A DNA stretch of 11,723 nucleotides. Source: an uncultured Flavobacteriaceae bacterium (GTDB taxonomy: Bacteria; Bacteroidota; Bacteroidia; Flavobacteriales; Flavobacteriaceae). Made by a program: the position numbers and the translations under genes. The notes beneath the pieces are model-generated. The model was not told the origin of the DNA and ran no database searches. It saw only the letters and a list, made by a program, of their open reading frames with translations. This document shows, piece by piece, positions 1 through 8,611 of the stretch; position 1 is the first letter of the stretch, and every line of letters begins with the position of its first letter. The DNA is taken from positions 1 to 11,723 of the forward strand of contig CAJWNW010000047.1 of NCBI GenBank assembly GCA_913044085.1, read 5' to 3'.

Positions 1-73
1 TATTGTTGAAGGTGAAACAATAACTGTAAATGGCGAAGAAGATTTAGATCGTTTGAAGGAAGTTTGTGATTAA
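1..73 (+). CDS. C-terminal end of an unidentified protein (partial)
   Basis: An open frame enters from the left edge, with its first full codon at base 2, and ends at TAA 71-73. The visible tail is 23 residues and includes the stretch GETITVNGEEDLDRLKEVC. An exposed strand with a T-V-N motif, followed by an acidic helix and a near-terminal cysteine, resembles the tails I recall from flavobacterial putative lipoproteins (TVNS-EEEL-x-C type). That resemblance is from memory of the family and too short to prove. The gene is convergent with the PorP/SprF-like gene, leaving 22 bases between the two stop codons. The start, the length and the function lie outside the window. Confidence 0.6.
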   Translation, partial: IVEGETITVNGEEDLDRLKEVCD

Positions 74-95
74 TTTTCGTTTTACTTTTTTAACA

Positions 96-1118
96 TTATA
101 ACATTCCTCGTACCGGGAAAATTCGAAATTTATCTGAATAAAGATCAAACCCTAAGGTGAGCTGGTGGCTATTGAATGGCGCAATTTGAATATCTTCAAA
201 GCTGTAGGTGTAAGTATAAAAAAATGAAACACCTTTAAATTGCAATCCTGTCAATAGGGTCAATTGTTTATGATCTTGGTTAAGGTTCTGTCTTAATAAA
301 AGATTTGCATTTGGTTGTGTGCCAAAACGATATGATGCCCCAAATGAGAGGTTTAAATTGTTTAGATCGTGGTGTGACTTTATGTTCATATCAAAGGATG
401 GAAGGTCTGCATACTCCACAAACTGTATCATCGCAGAGGGTTCAAGAGAAATGTTGTCGTTGAGTTTAAAAAAATGTCCTGCGTTAGCAATCCATTTTTT
501 CCCCTTGTCTAGACTGATGTTATCTGAGATGTTCTGACCTTTAAAAATAAGATTTCTAACTGTGAAGTGCGTGTAGAATTGATAGCGGATGTAGGTGAGC
601 CCCAAATCCATATGGAGACCATTGGATTTAACTTGGTTTCCTTCCACAAGCGGGTCCCCAAGGTGTGGTGCGAATTGGGTTTGGTCGTGGGTATTATTCA
701 TTACTCCTGCCGAAAGGCCAAATGAAAGTTGATGAATATCCCTGTTTCCAAGAATAAGATTGATATGATGGGCATATGTCACTGAAGCGCCAACTTGATT
801 GTGAAATCCATTTCTGTCGTTGTAAAAAACGGTTCCTAACCCAGATTTTAAACCGATTCGGCCATGCGCATTAATGGTCTGTAAGCTTGGCGCATTTGAC
901 ACGCCTTGCCACTGTGATCGGTGCGTCATTCGAGTTTGAACTCCTTCAAACTGGGCGCCTGCCATTGCTGGGTGAACCAAAAAATAATTATCGGTAAGGT
1001 AGTCCACATAAATGGGAAGCTGCAACTGACCGTGAATGAGTTGTACTTGCCCTAAGACATAAAATACGATCCATTTAACATAATTGCTGTTAAGTGATAT
1101 GAATGTAAATTTTTTCAC
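96..1118 (-). CDS. PorP/SprF-family type IX secretion system outer-membrane protein
   Basis: This is probably a beta-barrel outer-membrane protein of the PorP/SprF family, whose members help secrete or anchor particular T9SS substrates. From the GTG at 1118 it has 340 residues, usual for the family. It begins MKKFTF, has a hydrophobic segment at about 16-29 and a likely signal-peptidase site near residue 30 before QLQLPIY. The family-typical N-terminal pattern follows: D-Y-L-T-D-N-Y-F-L-V-H-P-A-M-A-G at about 39-54, then a Q-W at 69-70. The rest alternates in a way that suits a barrel and includes the phrases SFGLSAGV, LDLGLTY-like strands and LSFGASYRFG. A TTG at 1136 would add six residues but overlap the divergent gene's start, and the GTG gives a better signal peptide. 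No ATG start exists before the mature region. The divergent giant T9SS protein is its probable partner, although such pairs are more often co-directional. Confidence 0.85.
   Translation of the reverse strand: MKKFTFISLNSNYVKWIVFYVLGQVQLIHGQLQLPIYVDYLTDNYFLVHPAMAGAQFEGVQTRMTHRSQWQGVSNAPSLQTINAHGRIGLKSGLGTVFYNDRNGFHNQVGASVTYAHHINLILGNRDIHQLSFGLSAGVMNNTHDQTQFAPHLGDPLVEGNQVKSNGLHMDLGLTYIRYQFYTHFTVRNLIFKGQNISDNISLDKGKKWIANAGHFFKLNDNISLEPSAMIQFVEYADLPSFDMNIKSHHDLNNLNLSFGASYRFGTQPNANLLLRQNLNQDHKQLTLLTGLQFKGVSFFYTYTYSFEDIQIAPFNSHQLTLGFDLYSDKFRIFPVRGML
1084..1113 (+). promoter_or_regulatory. Candidate Bacteroidota-type promoter for the giant T9SS protein
   Basis: TTG at 1084-1086 is followed after exactly 19 bases by TAAATTTT at 1106-1113. 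This differs from the Bacteroidota -33/-7 consensus (TTG-N19-TAnnTTTG) only in the last base. It lies about 18 bases before the GTG start at 1131, and inside the 5' coding end of the divergent PorP/SprF-like gene. AT-rich DNA produces such matches by chance, so confidence is modest. No equally good promoter was found for the minus-strand gene. Confidence 0.35.
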
Positions 1119-1130
1119 TATAATTGAATT

Positions 1131-4100
1131 GTGCAAATAAAAGACAATTATTTAAATCAACCCCCGATCTTCTATTTGGTGTTGTTTGGTGTGTTGCTTT
1201 CTTTTTTTTCAAACGCTCAACTGAGTAAACAACATTTTATTCCCCCTGTTCCTCAATATGTATACCAAACTGCACATTTATACATTTCAACTCCTTATGA
1301 CGAAGTCCAATTTACAATTAAACCAATTGGCCAGCCCACAAGTTCCTGGACCACAGGAACTGTTAGCAGTATGTCGTCATTCAAAGGAACGTTAAATTAC
1401 AATCAAGTTGGTGCCAACCCAACAACATTTGGTAACTCACACACCTTTTCAAATAAAGGTTATGAGGTTGTGGCAAATAGGGAAATTTATGTTTCATTAC
1501 GCTTGAAATCTCAAAACCACGCAGGGTCTCTAGTTAGCAAAGGCTTAGATGCTCTTGGAAAAACTTTTCGTGTTGGCGGAATGGAGAGACAAGAAGTTTC
1601 TGATTTTTCTTTTTTCTCAGTTATGGCGACAAAAAATAATACCTTGGTAGAGTTTATATTTGACCCAAATTTACAAGCTGAAAACACAGACGGCTTTATT
1701 CCACTTTCTGTTGTACTTCAAAAAAATGAAAGTTATATCGCCCTTTTTACAGCAGAAAACAACGCATTATTTATCGGGACACGCATTGAATCCCAAAATG
1801 ATATTGTTGTAAATTCTGGATCAATCATTGGTAGTTTTAGCAACCAAATTATTGATTCTCCTAATTTCTTTTCTGGTGAGGAAGAAATTGGTTATCTCAA
1901 CGGCAGCGATATGGGTTTTGATCAGTTAGTCAGTTTGGACTCTTCGGTCGATGCGACAGAGTACCTACTTCTAAAAGGAGATAGCTTTAACAGTATAGAA
2001 AACGCACTCATTATCGCTGATCAGGATGGAACGAAAGTCAATCTCAATGGAGATACAAATACGTTTATCTCCCTAGATTCAGGAGAACATTTATTTATTG
2101 AAGGGGATAAGTTTTTAGAAAACCCGAATACAGATATCGATTATTTATATCTCCAGTCCAACAAGAACATCTATGTTTTCCAAGGAACTGGAAAAAAGGG
2201 GGAATCGATTGGTTCGTTGGGGCCCGGACAAGATGTACATTGGTACGGAGCAAATCAAGGAATGTTTTTTGTGCCTCCGTTGAGTTGCACAAGTGTGGGT
2301 GATGTAGAAAGCATCGCACGAATTGACGAGGTAGATGATTTTTCTTTTTTTAACAGTTCGCTATTCGTGCTCAGTTCCTATGGGTCTACAGTAGAGGTCA
2401 ATGGTCAAAATATAACAAGTTTCCCCAATATTAGTACTAATTTTGGTCCAATTCAAACTTTTGGTGGTTCATATCAAATTCACCGAGTTGACGGTTTACA
2501 AAACGATGTTTCCATTGTTGGTTCAGAAGAGCTCTACGTATCTTATTACAATGCGAATGACGCAGCAACTTCTGGCGCTTTTTACTCTGGATTTACACTC
2601 GAACCTCGTATTTATCCTGAACTCAACCTGAGTACATTGGGGTCGTGTGTGAGCGAAGATGGTGACACAAATGTTACCCTGCGCCTACCCAACGCAGATA
2701 ACTACGATTCGTTAAAGTGGCAAAAACAAGATCAATATGGTACATGGCGTTTTATTTTTCCAAATACAGCTAGCGACAGTCCAGAGTATATTCCCGATAC
2801 CTTTGGGGCCTATAGACTCGAAGTGGTAGTCGATTGTTTATCCCCTGAAAGCATCGTTTATTCTCCGACAATTAATGTTAGTATTTGTCCACGTGATTTT
2901 GATGAAGACGGTGTTGTTGATAATATAGACTTGGATATTGACAATGATGGGATATACAATAGTATTGAATCTTTAGGGGATTTTAATGTTGATTTGACAG
3001 CAACCCCACCGGAGCTGGTTCTCTCTAGTCCACTGCAATATGATCCACCTGAATTGTCTCAAGATATCTCTCTCGGTAATGGAAGTTTCACCCCTTTTCC
3101 CGATGGTCGATTTACTTCCTTTTTACCCCCAAAACAATCCAGTGATGATGAGGTTCGTTTTGAATTTGCCCCTTTAGTTCCCAAATCCCTCCATTTGTCT
3201 TTTGGTTTTGCGGATGGGCAAACTTTGCCCAGTGAGGAAAACACCTACTACTGCTTAGAAAGCATTAACCCTTCAGAAAGTGTTACGCTTTTAGATGAAG
3301 CAAATGAAATTGAAATTCTTATTGACAATGCTTTTGTCGGTGGTTTTGAACAGTACAACAGCTCAAAAATTGTTTTTAAATTTAGTGAATCTGCCGCTGG
3401 TTCAACAAGTACAAGTTTTGTTTTTTTAGCGTCCCAATCTTCCGGACTAGTCTTTACACATCACAATGATTCAACAGCAGATTCTGTATTTGAAGGGCAG
3501 ATTGGGGTTATCAATCTCGATTCGTTTTCAGATGAAGATGATCAAGCAGACGCTTTTGATTTGGATAGTGATAATGATGGGTGTTTTGATGCTATTGAAG
3601 CTGGTTTTTTTGATTCCGACAACAATGGTCGAGTTGGAGTTGATCCGCTTACAATAGATGACAATACAGTTTCAAACAGAGGAGAAGTTCTGTTACATAC
3701 ATATCAACTTCAGGCAGTTGATAACAATAACAATTCCATTTATGATTTTCAAGAATATGAGTCCCCTGCTGAAATTTCTCTAAATGGAGATCCGGTTTCT
3801 GTAACCATATGTGCCGGTGAAGTGGCTACTTTTTCTGTGGACAGCCCGACCGATGGGGCGATTTTTCAATGGGCAATTGATGGGGTTGTCGTTAACAATG
3901 TCATTGGAAGTGATGGTCTATATGGGTACAGCTTATTAGAAGGGACGAATACCAACACATTAACCGTAATTACAGATCCATTGGTTGATCCAGATTCAAT
4001 GTTGGTGAATGGGGCTGAAATTAAAGTGCTTATTTCTCGACCTACCTATACTTGTCCAATTGAGTCTGCAAGCGGTGTGATATTAAATGTTCTGCCTGTT

Positions 4101-7100
4101 CCTCAAGCTCCAGAACTAGATCCAATTTACACCTACTGTTCTAGTGATTTGCCAACAATCTTGGATTTAAAAAATAGTATTGGTGGATCGATTGACGTGT
4201 TTCTTACTGAAACCGCAGGGGTGCCTCTTGAAGATGATGAGGCCCTGATTCACGATCAAACCTATTTTGTTGAAGCCATTTCTTCAGATGGGTGTGTGAG
4301 CTTAACCCGTGCACAAACAGATGTCGTCATAAGTAATCCTGAATTGATTTCATCTTCAACTGAAATCTGCCTTGGAGAAACTGTAACACTCACGGTTAAC
4401 GGGGTACCACAAACTGCACAAGATTTTGCCAATGCAAATCCCGATTTTGAACGGTTTTTACAATACGAGAAATCATCATATTTTCTAAAGCGAGAGTCTA
4501 TGGCTTGGACAGACGCTTATAATCTTATTCAATCTCTGGGTGCTGGTGCTTCGATGTATGTGATCAATTCTACAGAAGAGGAAACTGCAGTTTATGATGC
4601 GCTAGATGCGCTTGGGATTGCTGGAACTGATGACATTCATTTTTGGTTGGGATTGCGACAACAACCCGCATTAAATCCAAACAACGAAATCGATGGGGGT
4701 TGGCAGTGGTTAGATGGAAGGCTATTGACCGACGATTTGGCCAATTGGAGCCCGGGTGAGCCGAATGACTGTTGTGGAACAAATACAGAAGATGGAGAAG
4801 AGGATTATGCACAATTTGATTTCTATTATTCGAAAACCTGGAATGATATGACAGATAACTCCCCCACAGATGGCGACTCTTGGCCTGTGTTTGAATTTAC
4901 AGGGACAACCGACGTGGTTTGGGGAAAAATTGACCCCCAAAATGGATTCGATCTGGTTTTTGATGGAATCGAAACAAGTTCCATTATTCAGTCGCCAACA
5001 GAAACAACAACATATTTTTATGAAGTGACCACGAATGGGGTCGTTTGCCGTGTTGAAACGACTGTCATCGTAAACCCATTGCCTCAAATCTTACCAGCAA
5101 AGAACATGATGCTCTGTGATAATGAACAAGACGGAGACGCCTATAACGGGCTGGTCAGTGGTTTTGACCTGCAGGCTCAGGAGCTCGCTATCCTTAATGG
5201 AAATACATCCCTTAACGTTTTGTTTTTTTTTAATGAAAACGATGCGAACGAAAATAACATTGATAACACCCAGCTGGTTACAAATACCTCAAACCCTCAG
5301 CAACTATACTATCGTTTGCAAAACATCAATACCGGTTGTGTATCAGATCAAACTGGTTCCTTTTCTTTGCAAGTATTGCCAGTTCCGCCTGTGATTGACA
5401 TTCCTCCTCACTATGGGTGTGACGATCTTGCAAGTGGCAGTGATACAGACAATATCACCACTTTTGATTTGCGACTCAACGATGCGCGAATTGAGGTGCT
5501 CCTAGGCGGCACTGCTGGACAATATAGGATTAGCTATCATACCTCTCCATCTGATGCTGAAGACCCGTCTGTAAATGGCATTGACTCATACACGATGCCC
5601 ACAACAGACAATCGACAAAAAACTATATATGTGCGTGTAATCGACACCTTGACTTCACTGTCTTGTTTGAATGCTACCAACTCCTTCGATCTTGTGCTAA
5701 CCCCTTTGCCAGTAATCGATCAGCCAGTGATCACTTTTGAACAATGCGACGAAACAGATGGAAATTCAGATGGGGTTGTTTTGACCAACCTTCGTAGTTT
5801 TGAGAGCACAATCTCCACAAACTTTACCAATGAAGAATTTTCTTATTTCACAGAATCAACACGATCAGCCGATAGTAGAATTAGTGACCCGACTGCATAT
5901 TACAATACTGACATTGACGGAAACCCCATTTTGAATAGCACCATTTTTGTACAAATCAACAGTATTTTACCTGAAGGTATTTATGCCCCCGGCGGAAGCT
6001 GTGTTCGAAATGCAGAAATAAATATCAACGTAGCTGTGAGTCAAATCAAAGACGATTTTATGCTTAATTTTAATGCTTGTGAACTTCCTCCATCATCCAT
6101 ACAAGATGGTAAAACCCTATTCCCCCCTGCTATATTTGATTCTCTCACAAAGGAACTTTTTCGTGAGCACCCTTTGTTTCAAGAGTCTGGAGTTGTGATT
6201 CAATATTACCCGACGCTAGATGATGCTGCCCGTAAAATAAATGAAATCAATCAGACTGTTGCTTATGAAAACCCAAACCCCGAACAAAGTGGGACAAACT
6301 GGGTTGATGAAATTTGGGCGAATGTTGAAGTTGTAGAGCTAAACACGATTAGTTGTATTGGTCTGAAAAAAGTCGCCAATTTACATATCGAACGTCTCCC
6401 TACTGCTTATGCGGTTGCTCCTTTTCGGGAATGTGATGATGATGACGATGAATTCTATCCGTTTGACACCTCAAGGGTTTATCAAGAACTCACTCAAGGA
6501 CAAACCAATATCGGCGTTTCCTATTTTGATACAGATTATAATCTGCTGTTTACTGGGATGCTTCCAAACCCTTATAATTCCTCTAATCAAACTATTATTG
6601 CGCGTGTTGAAAACAGCCCCTCAAGCAATACCCCTTCCTGTTATGAGGAAACAGAGGTTGTGTTTGTCGTTGATGACACCCCAAACTTTAACCCTATTCC
6701 GGCTTTGAAATTATGTGATGACTCTGATGGGATTATAGATAATAATGCTACTTTTAATACGGAATCTATTGAAACAGCTATTTTAGATGGGCAAACAGAT
6801 ATCGTGTTTGCCTACTATGATTCCAACGGAAACGCATTGCCAAGTCCGTTACCTCCCCTTTTTACAACTAGCTCGACATCAATACGTGCAGAGCTAATAA
6901 GCACCATCAACAATAGCTGTGTCAGTGAGGGCTTTATCGATTTTGAGGTGATTGAAAACCCTTATTTTGATTTGGATCAACAAGCTGTTCTCTGCTTAAA
7001 TGAGGGTTATGTTGATATTGGAATCCGTAACCCAGGCGATGACTATTCATTTACATGGGAGCATGTTGATGATGACAACACAGTGTCTGTGGTGGGGACA

Positions 7101-7697
7101 ACCCCATCCATAAACGTTTCCAAAGGAGGTAAGTACACACTTACAGCAACTGGTTTAAGGGGTCTTGGCTGTTCAACTTCAAAAAGTATTGAAATCTTCA
7201 CATCAGAACTGGCCAAGCTCAACGAAAAAGATATCGTCATTGGTGGTTTTTCAAGTACAGAAAACACAGTTGAAATTCTTGTTGATAACCTTGGTGTTGG
7301 GGACTACGAATATGCCCTCGATAACAGTAACTTTCAAGACGAGCCCTATTTTACGCAGGTAAGACCAGGCATACGAACTATAAGCGTTAGAGATAAGGTA
7401 GGTTGTGGGGTTTCTAATTTGCAAGTAGGGGTTGTGGGATATTACAAATATTTTTCTCCAAACAACGATGGGATAAATGACACCTGGCAAGTACTGGGGT
7501 TAAAAACAACCTTTAACAGCCTCTCAAATGTTTACATTTATGATCGATATGGTCGATTTTTAGCTCAAATCTCTGGACCTGATGAAGCTTGGGATGGGTC
7601 CTACCAAGGGCAACCCCTTCCAGCTGATGACTACTGGTTTAGGCTGGAGCTTGAAGATGGACGCATGTATACTGGTCACTTTAGTTTGATGAGATAA
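1131..7697 (+). CDS. Giant modular T9SS type B surface protein with a C-type lectin domain
   Basis: This 2188-residue protein is secreted by the type IX system and probably acts as a cell-surface adhesin. The start is GTG at 1131: a stop lies two codons upstream (TGA 1125-1127) and the N-terminus forms a signal peptide with cleavage after about SNA (residue 29). Residues about 30-500 resemble the IgGFc-binding-protein N-terminal region found in flavobacterial T9SS proteins (KQHFIPP, YISTP, VSKGLDALGKTFRVG, FFSVMATKNNT). Two aspartate-rich loops of thrombospondin-3/calcium type follow, DFDEDG at 589-594 and DLDSDNDG at 810-817. Next come Ig-like domains (about 870-1325). A C-type lectin-like domain lies at about 1100-1262 with WLGL, E-P-N at 1210-1212 and W-N-D at 1237-1239. 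Six modules of about 100 residues occupy about 1315-1945. The type B sorting domain (CHU_C; YFSPNNDGINDTW) covers about 2104-2188. The ligand is unknown; E-P-N in a lectin fold often goes with mannose-type sugars and calcium, which here is inference. Confidence 0.93.
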   Translation: MQIKDNYLNQPPIFYLVLFGVLLSFFSNAQLSKQHFIPPVPQYVYQTAHLYISTPYDEVQFTIKPIGQPTSSWTTGTVSSMSSFKGTLNYNQVGANPTTFGNSHTFSNKGYEVVANREIYVSLRLKSQNHAGSLVSKGLDALGKTFRVGGMERQEVSDFSFFSVMATKNNTLVEFIFDPNLQAENTDGFIPLSVVLQKNESYIALFTAENNALFIGTRIESQNDIVVNSGSIIGSFSNQIIDSPNFFSGEEEIGYLNGSDMGFDQLVSLDSSVDATEYLLLKGDSFNSIENALIIADQDGTKVNLNGDTNTFISLDSGEHLFIEGDKFLENPNTDIDYLYLQSNKNIYVFQGTGKKGESIGSLGPGQDVHWYGANQGMFFVPPLSCTSVGDVESIARIDEVDDFSFFNSSLFVLSSYGSTVEVNGQNITSFPNISTNFGPIQTFGGSYQIHRVDGLQNDVSIVGSEELYVSYYNANDAATSGAFYSGFTLEPRIYPELNLSTLGSCVSEDGDTNVTLRLPNADNYDSLKWQKQDQYGTWRFIFPNTASDSPEYIPDTFGAYRLEVVVDCLSPESIVYSPTINVSICPRDFDEDGVVDNIDLDIDNDGIYNSIESLGDFNVDLTATPPELVLSSPLQYDPPELSQDISLGNGSFTPFPDGRFTSFLPPKQSSDDEVRFEFAPLVPKSLHLSFGFADGQTLPSEENTYYCLESINPSESVTLLDEANEIEILIDNAFVGGFEQYNSSKIVFKFSESAAGSTSTSFVFLASQSSGLVFTHHNDSTADSVFEGQIGVINLDSFSDEDDQADAFDLDSDNDGCFDAIEAGFFDSDNNGRVGVDPLTIDDNTVSNRGEVLLHTYQLQAVDNNNNSIYDFQEYESPAEISLNGDPVSVTICAGEVATFSVDSPTDGAIFQWAIDGVVVNNVIGSDGLYGYSLLEGTNTNTLTVITDPLVDPDSMLVNGAEIKVLISRPTYTCPIESASGVILNVLPVPQAPELDPIYTYCSSDLPTILDLKNSIGGSIDVFLTETAGVPLEDDEALIHDQTYFVEAISSDGCVSLTRAQTDVVISNPELISSSTEICLGETVTLTVNGVPQTAQDFANANPDFERFLQYEKSSYFLKRESMAWTDAYNLIQSLGAGASMYVINSTEEETAVYDALDALGIAGTDDIHFWLGLRQQPALNPNNEIDGGWQWLDGRLLTDDLANWSPGEPNDCCGTNTEDGEEDYAQFDFYYSKTWNDMTDNSPTDGDSWPVFEFTGTTDVVWGKIDPQNGFDLVFDGIETSSIIQSPTETTTYFYEVTTNGVVCRVETTVIVNPLPQILPAKNMMLCDNEQDGDAYNGLVSGFDLQAQELAILNGNTSLNVLFFFNENDANENNIDNTQLVTNTSNPQQLYYRLQNINTGCVSDQTGSFSLQVLPVPPVIDIPPHYGCDDLASGSDTDNITTFDLRLNDARIEVLLGGTAGQYRISYHTSPSDAEDPSVNGIDSYTMPTTDNRQKTIYVRVIDTLTSLSCLNATNSFDLVLTPLPVIDQPVITFEQCDETDGNSDGVVLTNLRSFESTISTNFTNEEFSYFTESTRSADSRISDPTAYYNTDIDGNPILNSTIFVQINSILPEGIYAPGGSCVRNAEININVAVSQIKDDFMLNFNACELPPSSIQDGKTLFPPAIFDSLTKELFREHPLFQESGVVIQYYPTLDDAARKINEINQTVAYENPNPEQSGTNWVDEIWANVEVVELNTISCIGLKKVANLHIERLPTAYAVAPFRECDDDDDEFYPFDTSRVYQELTQGQTNIGVSYFDTDYNLLFTGMLPNPYNSSNQTIIARVENSPSSNTPSCYEETEVVFVVDDTPNFNPIPALKLCDDSDGIIDNNATFNTESIETAILDGQTDIVFAYYDSNGNALPSPLPPLFTTSSTSIRAELISTINNSCVSEGFIDFEVIENPYFDLDQQAVLCLNEGYVDIGIRNPGDDYSFTWEHVDDDNTVSVVGTTPSINVSKGGKYTLTATGLRGLGCSTSKSIEIFTSELAKLNEKDIVIGGFSSTENTVEILVDNLGVGDYEYALDNSNFQDEPYFTQVRPGIRTISVRDKVGCGVSNLQVGVVGYYKYFSPNNDGINDTWQVLGLKTTFNSLSNVYIYDRYGRFLAQISGPDEAWDGSYQGQPLPADDYWFRLELEDGRMYTGHFSLMR
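5070..6960 (+). repeat. Six tandem ~100-residue modules inside the giant T9SS protein
   Basis: Within the giant protein, a module opening with a cysteine followed by acidic residues recurs six times. Its anchor cysteines are residues 1329 (CDNEQDGD), 1430 (CDDLASGSDTD), 1539 (CDETDGNSDG), 1650 (CELPPSSIQDG), 1768 (CDDDDDEF) and 1862 (CDDSDGIID). The spacings are 101, 109, 111, 118 and 94 residues. Several are followed by a phenylalanine-aspartate (FDL/FDT-like) segment, then a T-I-x-V-R or A-R/A-E-x strand and a cysteine near the module end. Adjacent modules are often linked by proline-rich joints such as NPLPQ, LPVPP and LTPLPV. They are diverged at both protein and DNA level, so recent expansion is unlikely. 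They probably form a stalk of beta-sandwich domains; copy 4 lacks the acidic run directly after its cysteine. Confidence 0.75.
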
Positions 7698-7729
7698 AAA
7701 CAATATCTTTACAAAAAACAGTATTTATT

Positions 7730-7921
7730 ATGGCAACATATACTTGTAATCAATGTGATATGGCGGTTAATGCCAGTTGTGCAAAATGCGATAGCCCTCT
7801 AGAGAATGGAAGCATAACCACCGACGACGGTACAAAAGTTCAAGTTTCTCAATGTCCAAGTTGTGAAGGAATGATAAAGTCGCCTTTGTGCTGTGGGCAA
7901 GACATGATTTGTGCCGTTTAA
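7730..7921 (+). CDS. Small cysteine-rich zinc-ribbon-like protein
   Basis: The product has 63 residues and begins with ATG at 7730. It carries C6-x2-C9, C17-x2-C20, C42-x2-C45 and a C53-C54 pair within CCGQDM near the end: eight cysteines in all, enough for two metal sites. No signal peptide or membrane segment is present, so it is probably cytoplasmic. The pairing of CxxC knuckles is the usual sign of a zinc ribbon. The terminal C-C-G-x-x-M also recalls the metal-binding end of desulforedoxin/desulfoferrodoxin domains, but the spacing and length do not let me assign it there. I recall similar small proteins in marine Bacteroidota, with no known function. It is followed after 11 bases by the methyltransferase, which suggests co-transcription. 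A TATCTTTA at 7704-7711 could be a weak -7 box; its TTG (7686-7688) is spaced too short. Confidence 0.8.
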   Translation: MATYTCNQCDMAVNASCAKCDSPLENGSITTDDGTKVQVSQCPSCEGMIKSPLCCGQDMICAV

Positions 7922-7932
7922 TTTTGTTTTAT

Positions 7933-8553
7933 TTGAAGAAGAAACGCACCCCGACGGTTGTTTTTGGAGAGTGGGCAGAATGCGGAAGAGATGAAGGGAT
8001 GGCAAAGGGTCATCAACAGGCTGTTGACTATATGCTGGACATGGTTATAAATAACCAAAACCCGTTTTCTTTTCTTGATGCGGGCTGTGGGAACGGCTGG
8101 GTTGTTAGACAAGTTGCCAAACACCCGAAATGTGTGTCTGCGGGTGGCGTAGATGGTGCACAACAAATGATTGACAAAGCAAAAACCTACGATTCAAAAA
8201 ATCACTACACTTGCGCTGATCTCGATTCCTGGAAACCAAATTATCTCGTAGATATTGTACATTCCATGGAAGTGGTGTACTACCTTAAAGACCCTTTCGC
8301 TTTTCTGCAAAATGTATACAATTCCTGGTTGGCTAAAGAAGGGGTGTTAATTTTAGGGTTGGACTTTTATGAAGAAAACATGGTCTCCCATTCATGGCCC
8401 GAAGATTGTGGCATCTCTACCATGCGCCTTTTTTCTGAGAAACATTGGATTGAGCTATTTCGAAAAGCTGGATTTAAAAAGGTTAAGTCAACTCGGTTTG
8501 GTGTTAAAGAAAACTGGTCGGGAACACTAATTTTAAAAGGCTTAAAAATTTAA
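7933..8553 (+). CDS. Class I SAM-dependent methyltransferase
   Basis: This is a Rossmann-fold methyltransferase that should transfer a methyl group from S-adenosylmethionine to an unidentified substrate in the cytoplasm. From TTG at 7933 it has 206 residues, starting MKKKRTPTVVFGEW. Motif I, DAGCGNG, is at 49-55. The acidic residue ending beta-2, which binds the ribose, is probably D74 (GVDGAQQMI). D96 in CADLDSW fits the adenine-contacting position, and IVHSMEVVYYL at about 106-117 is the post-II/motif IV strand. A second TTG at 7924 is also possible. An ATG at 7888 would add 15 residues, but it overlaps the zinc-ribbon gene by 34 bases and gives an N-terminus unlike the family. The last third (SEKHWIELFRKAGFKKV) is typical of Methyltransf_11/25-type proteins. 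It shares a likely operon with the zinc-ribbon gene and is closed by the hairpin at 8558. Substrate cannot be inferred. Confidence 0.87.
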   Translation: MKKKRTPTVVFGEWAECGRDEGMAKGHQQAVDYMLDMVINNQNPFSFLDAGCGNGWVVRQVAKHPKCVSAGGVDGAQQMIDKAKTYDSKNHYTCADLDSWKPNYLVDIVHSMEVVYYLKDPFAFLQNVYNSWLAKEGVLILGLDFYEENMVSHSWPEDCGISTMRLFSEKHWIELFRKAGFKKVKSTRFGVKENWSGTLILKGLKI

Positions 8554-8557
8554 TATC

Positions 8558-8589
8558 AAAAAGGCCGGTTATTAGCAACCGGCCTTTTT
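8558..8589. terminator. Bidirectional rho-independent terminator between convergent genes
   Basis: A perfect 13-base inverted repeat is present: AAAAAGGCCGGTT at 8558-8570 and AACCGGCCTTTTT at 8577-8589, with a six-base loop. The GC core flanked by A and T runs gives a U-tail on either strand. It starts 4 bases after the methyltransferase stop and ends 22 bases before the stop of the minus-strand lipoprotein, so it can end both transcripts. Confidence 0.93.
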
Positions 8590-8611
8590 AATGCTAAATT
8601 TATTTATCAAA

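Noticed and set aside
4570..5087. Open frames of 80 and 121 codons on the minus strand within the lectin region
   Set aside because: They are antisense to well-conserved coding sequence, have implausible composition and show no family features.
5070..6960. Recent DNA-level tandem repeats or a CRISPR-like array in the giant gene
   Set aside because: The periodicity exists at protein level only; spacings vary from 94 to 118 residues and the DNA copies are strongly diverged.
7888..7932. Longer methyltransferase starting at ATG 7888
   Set aside because: It would overlap the zinc-ribbon gene by 34 bases, and the added residues (MLWARHDLCRL) are just the shifted frame of that gene's cysteine-rich end. 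TTG 7933 gives a family-like N-terminus.
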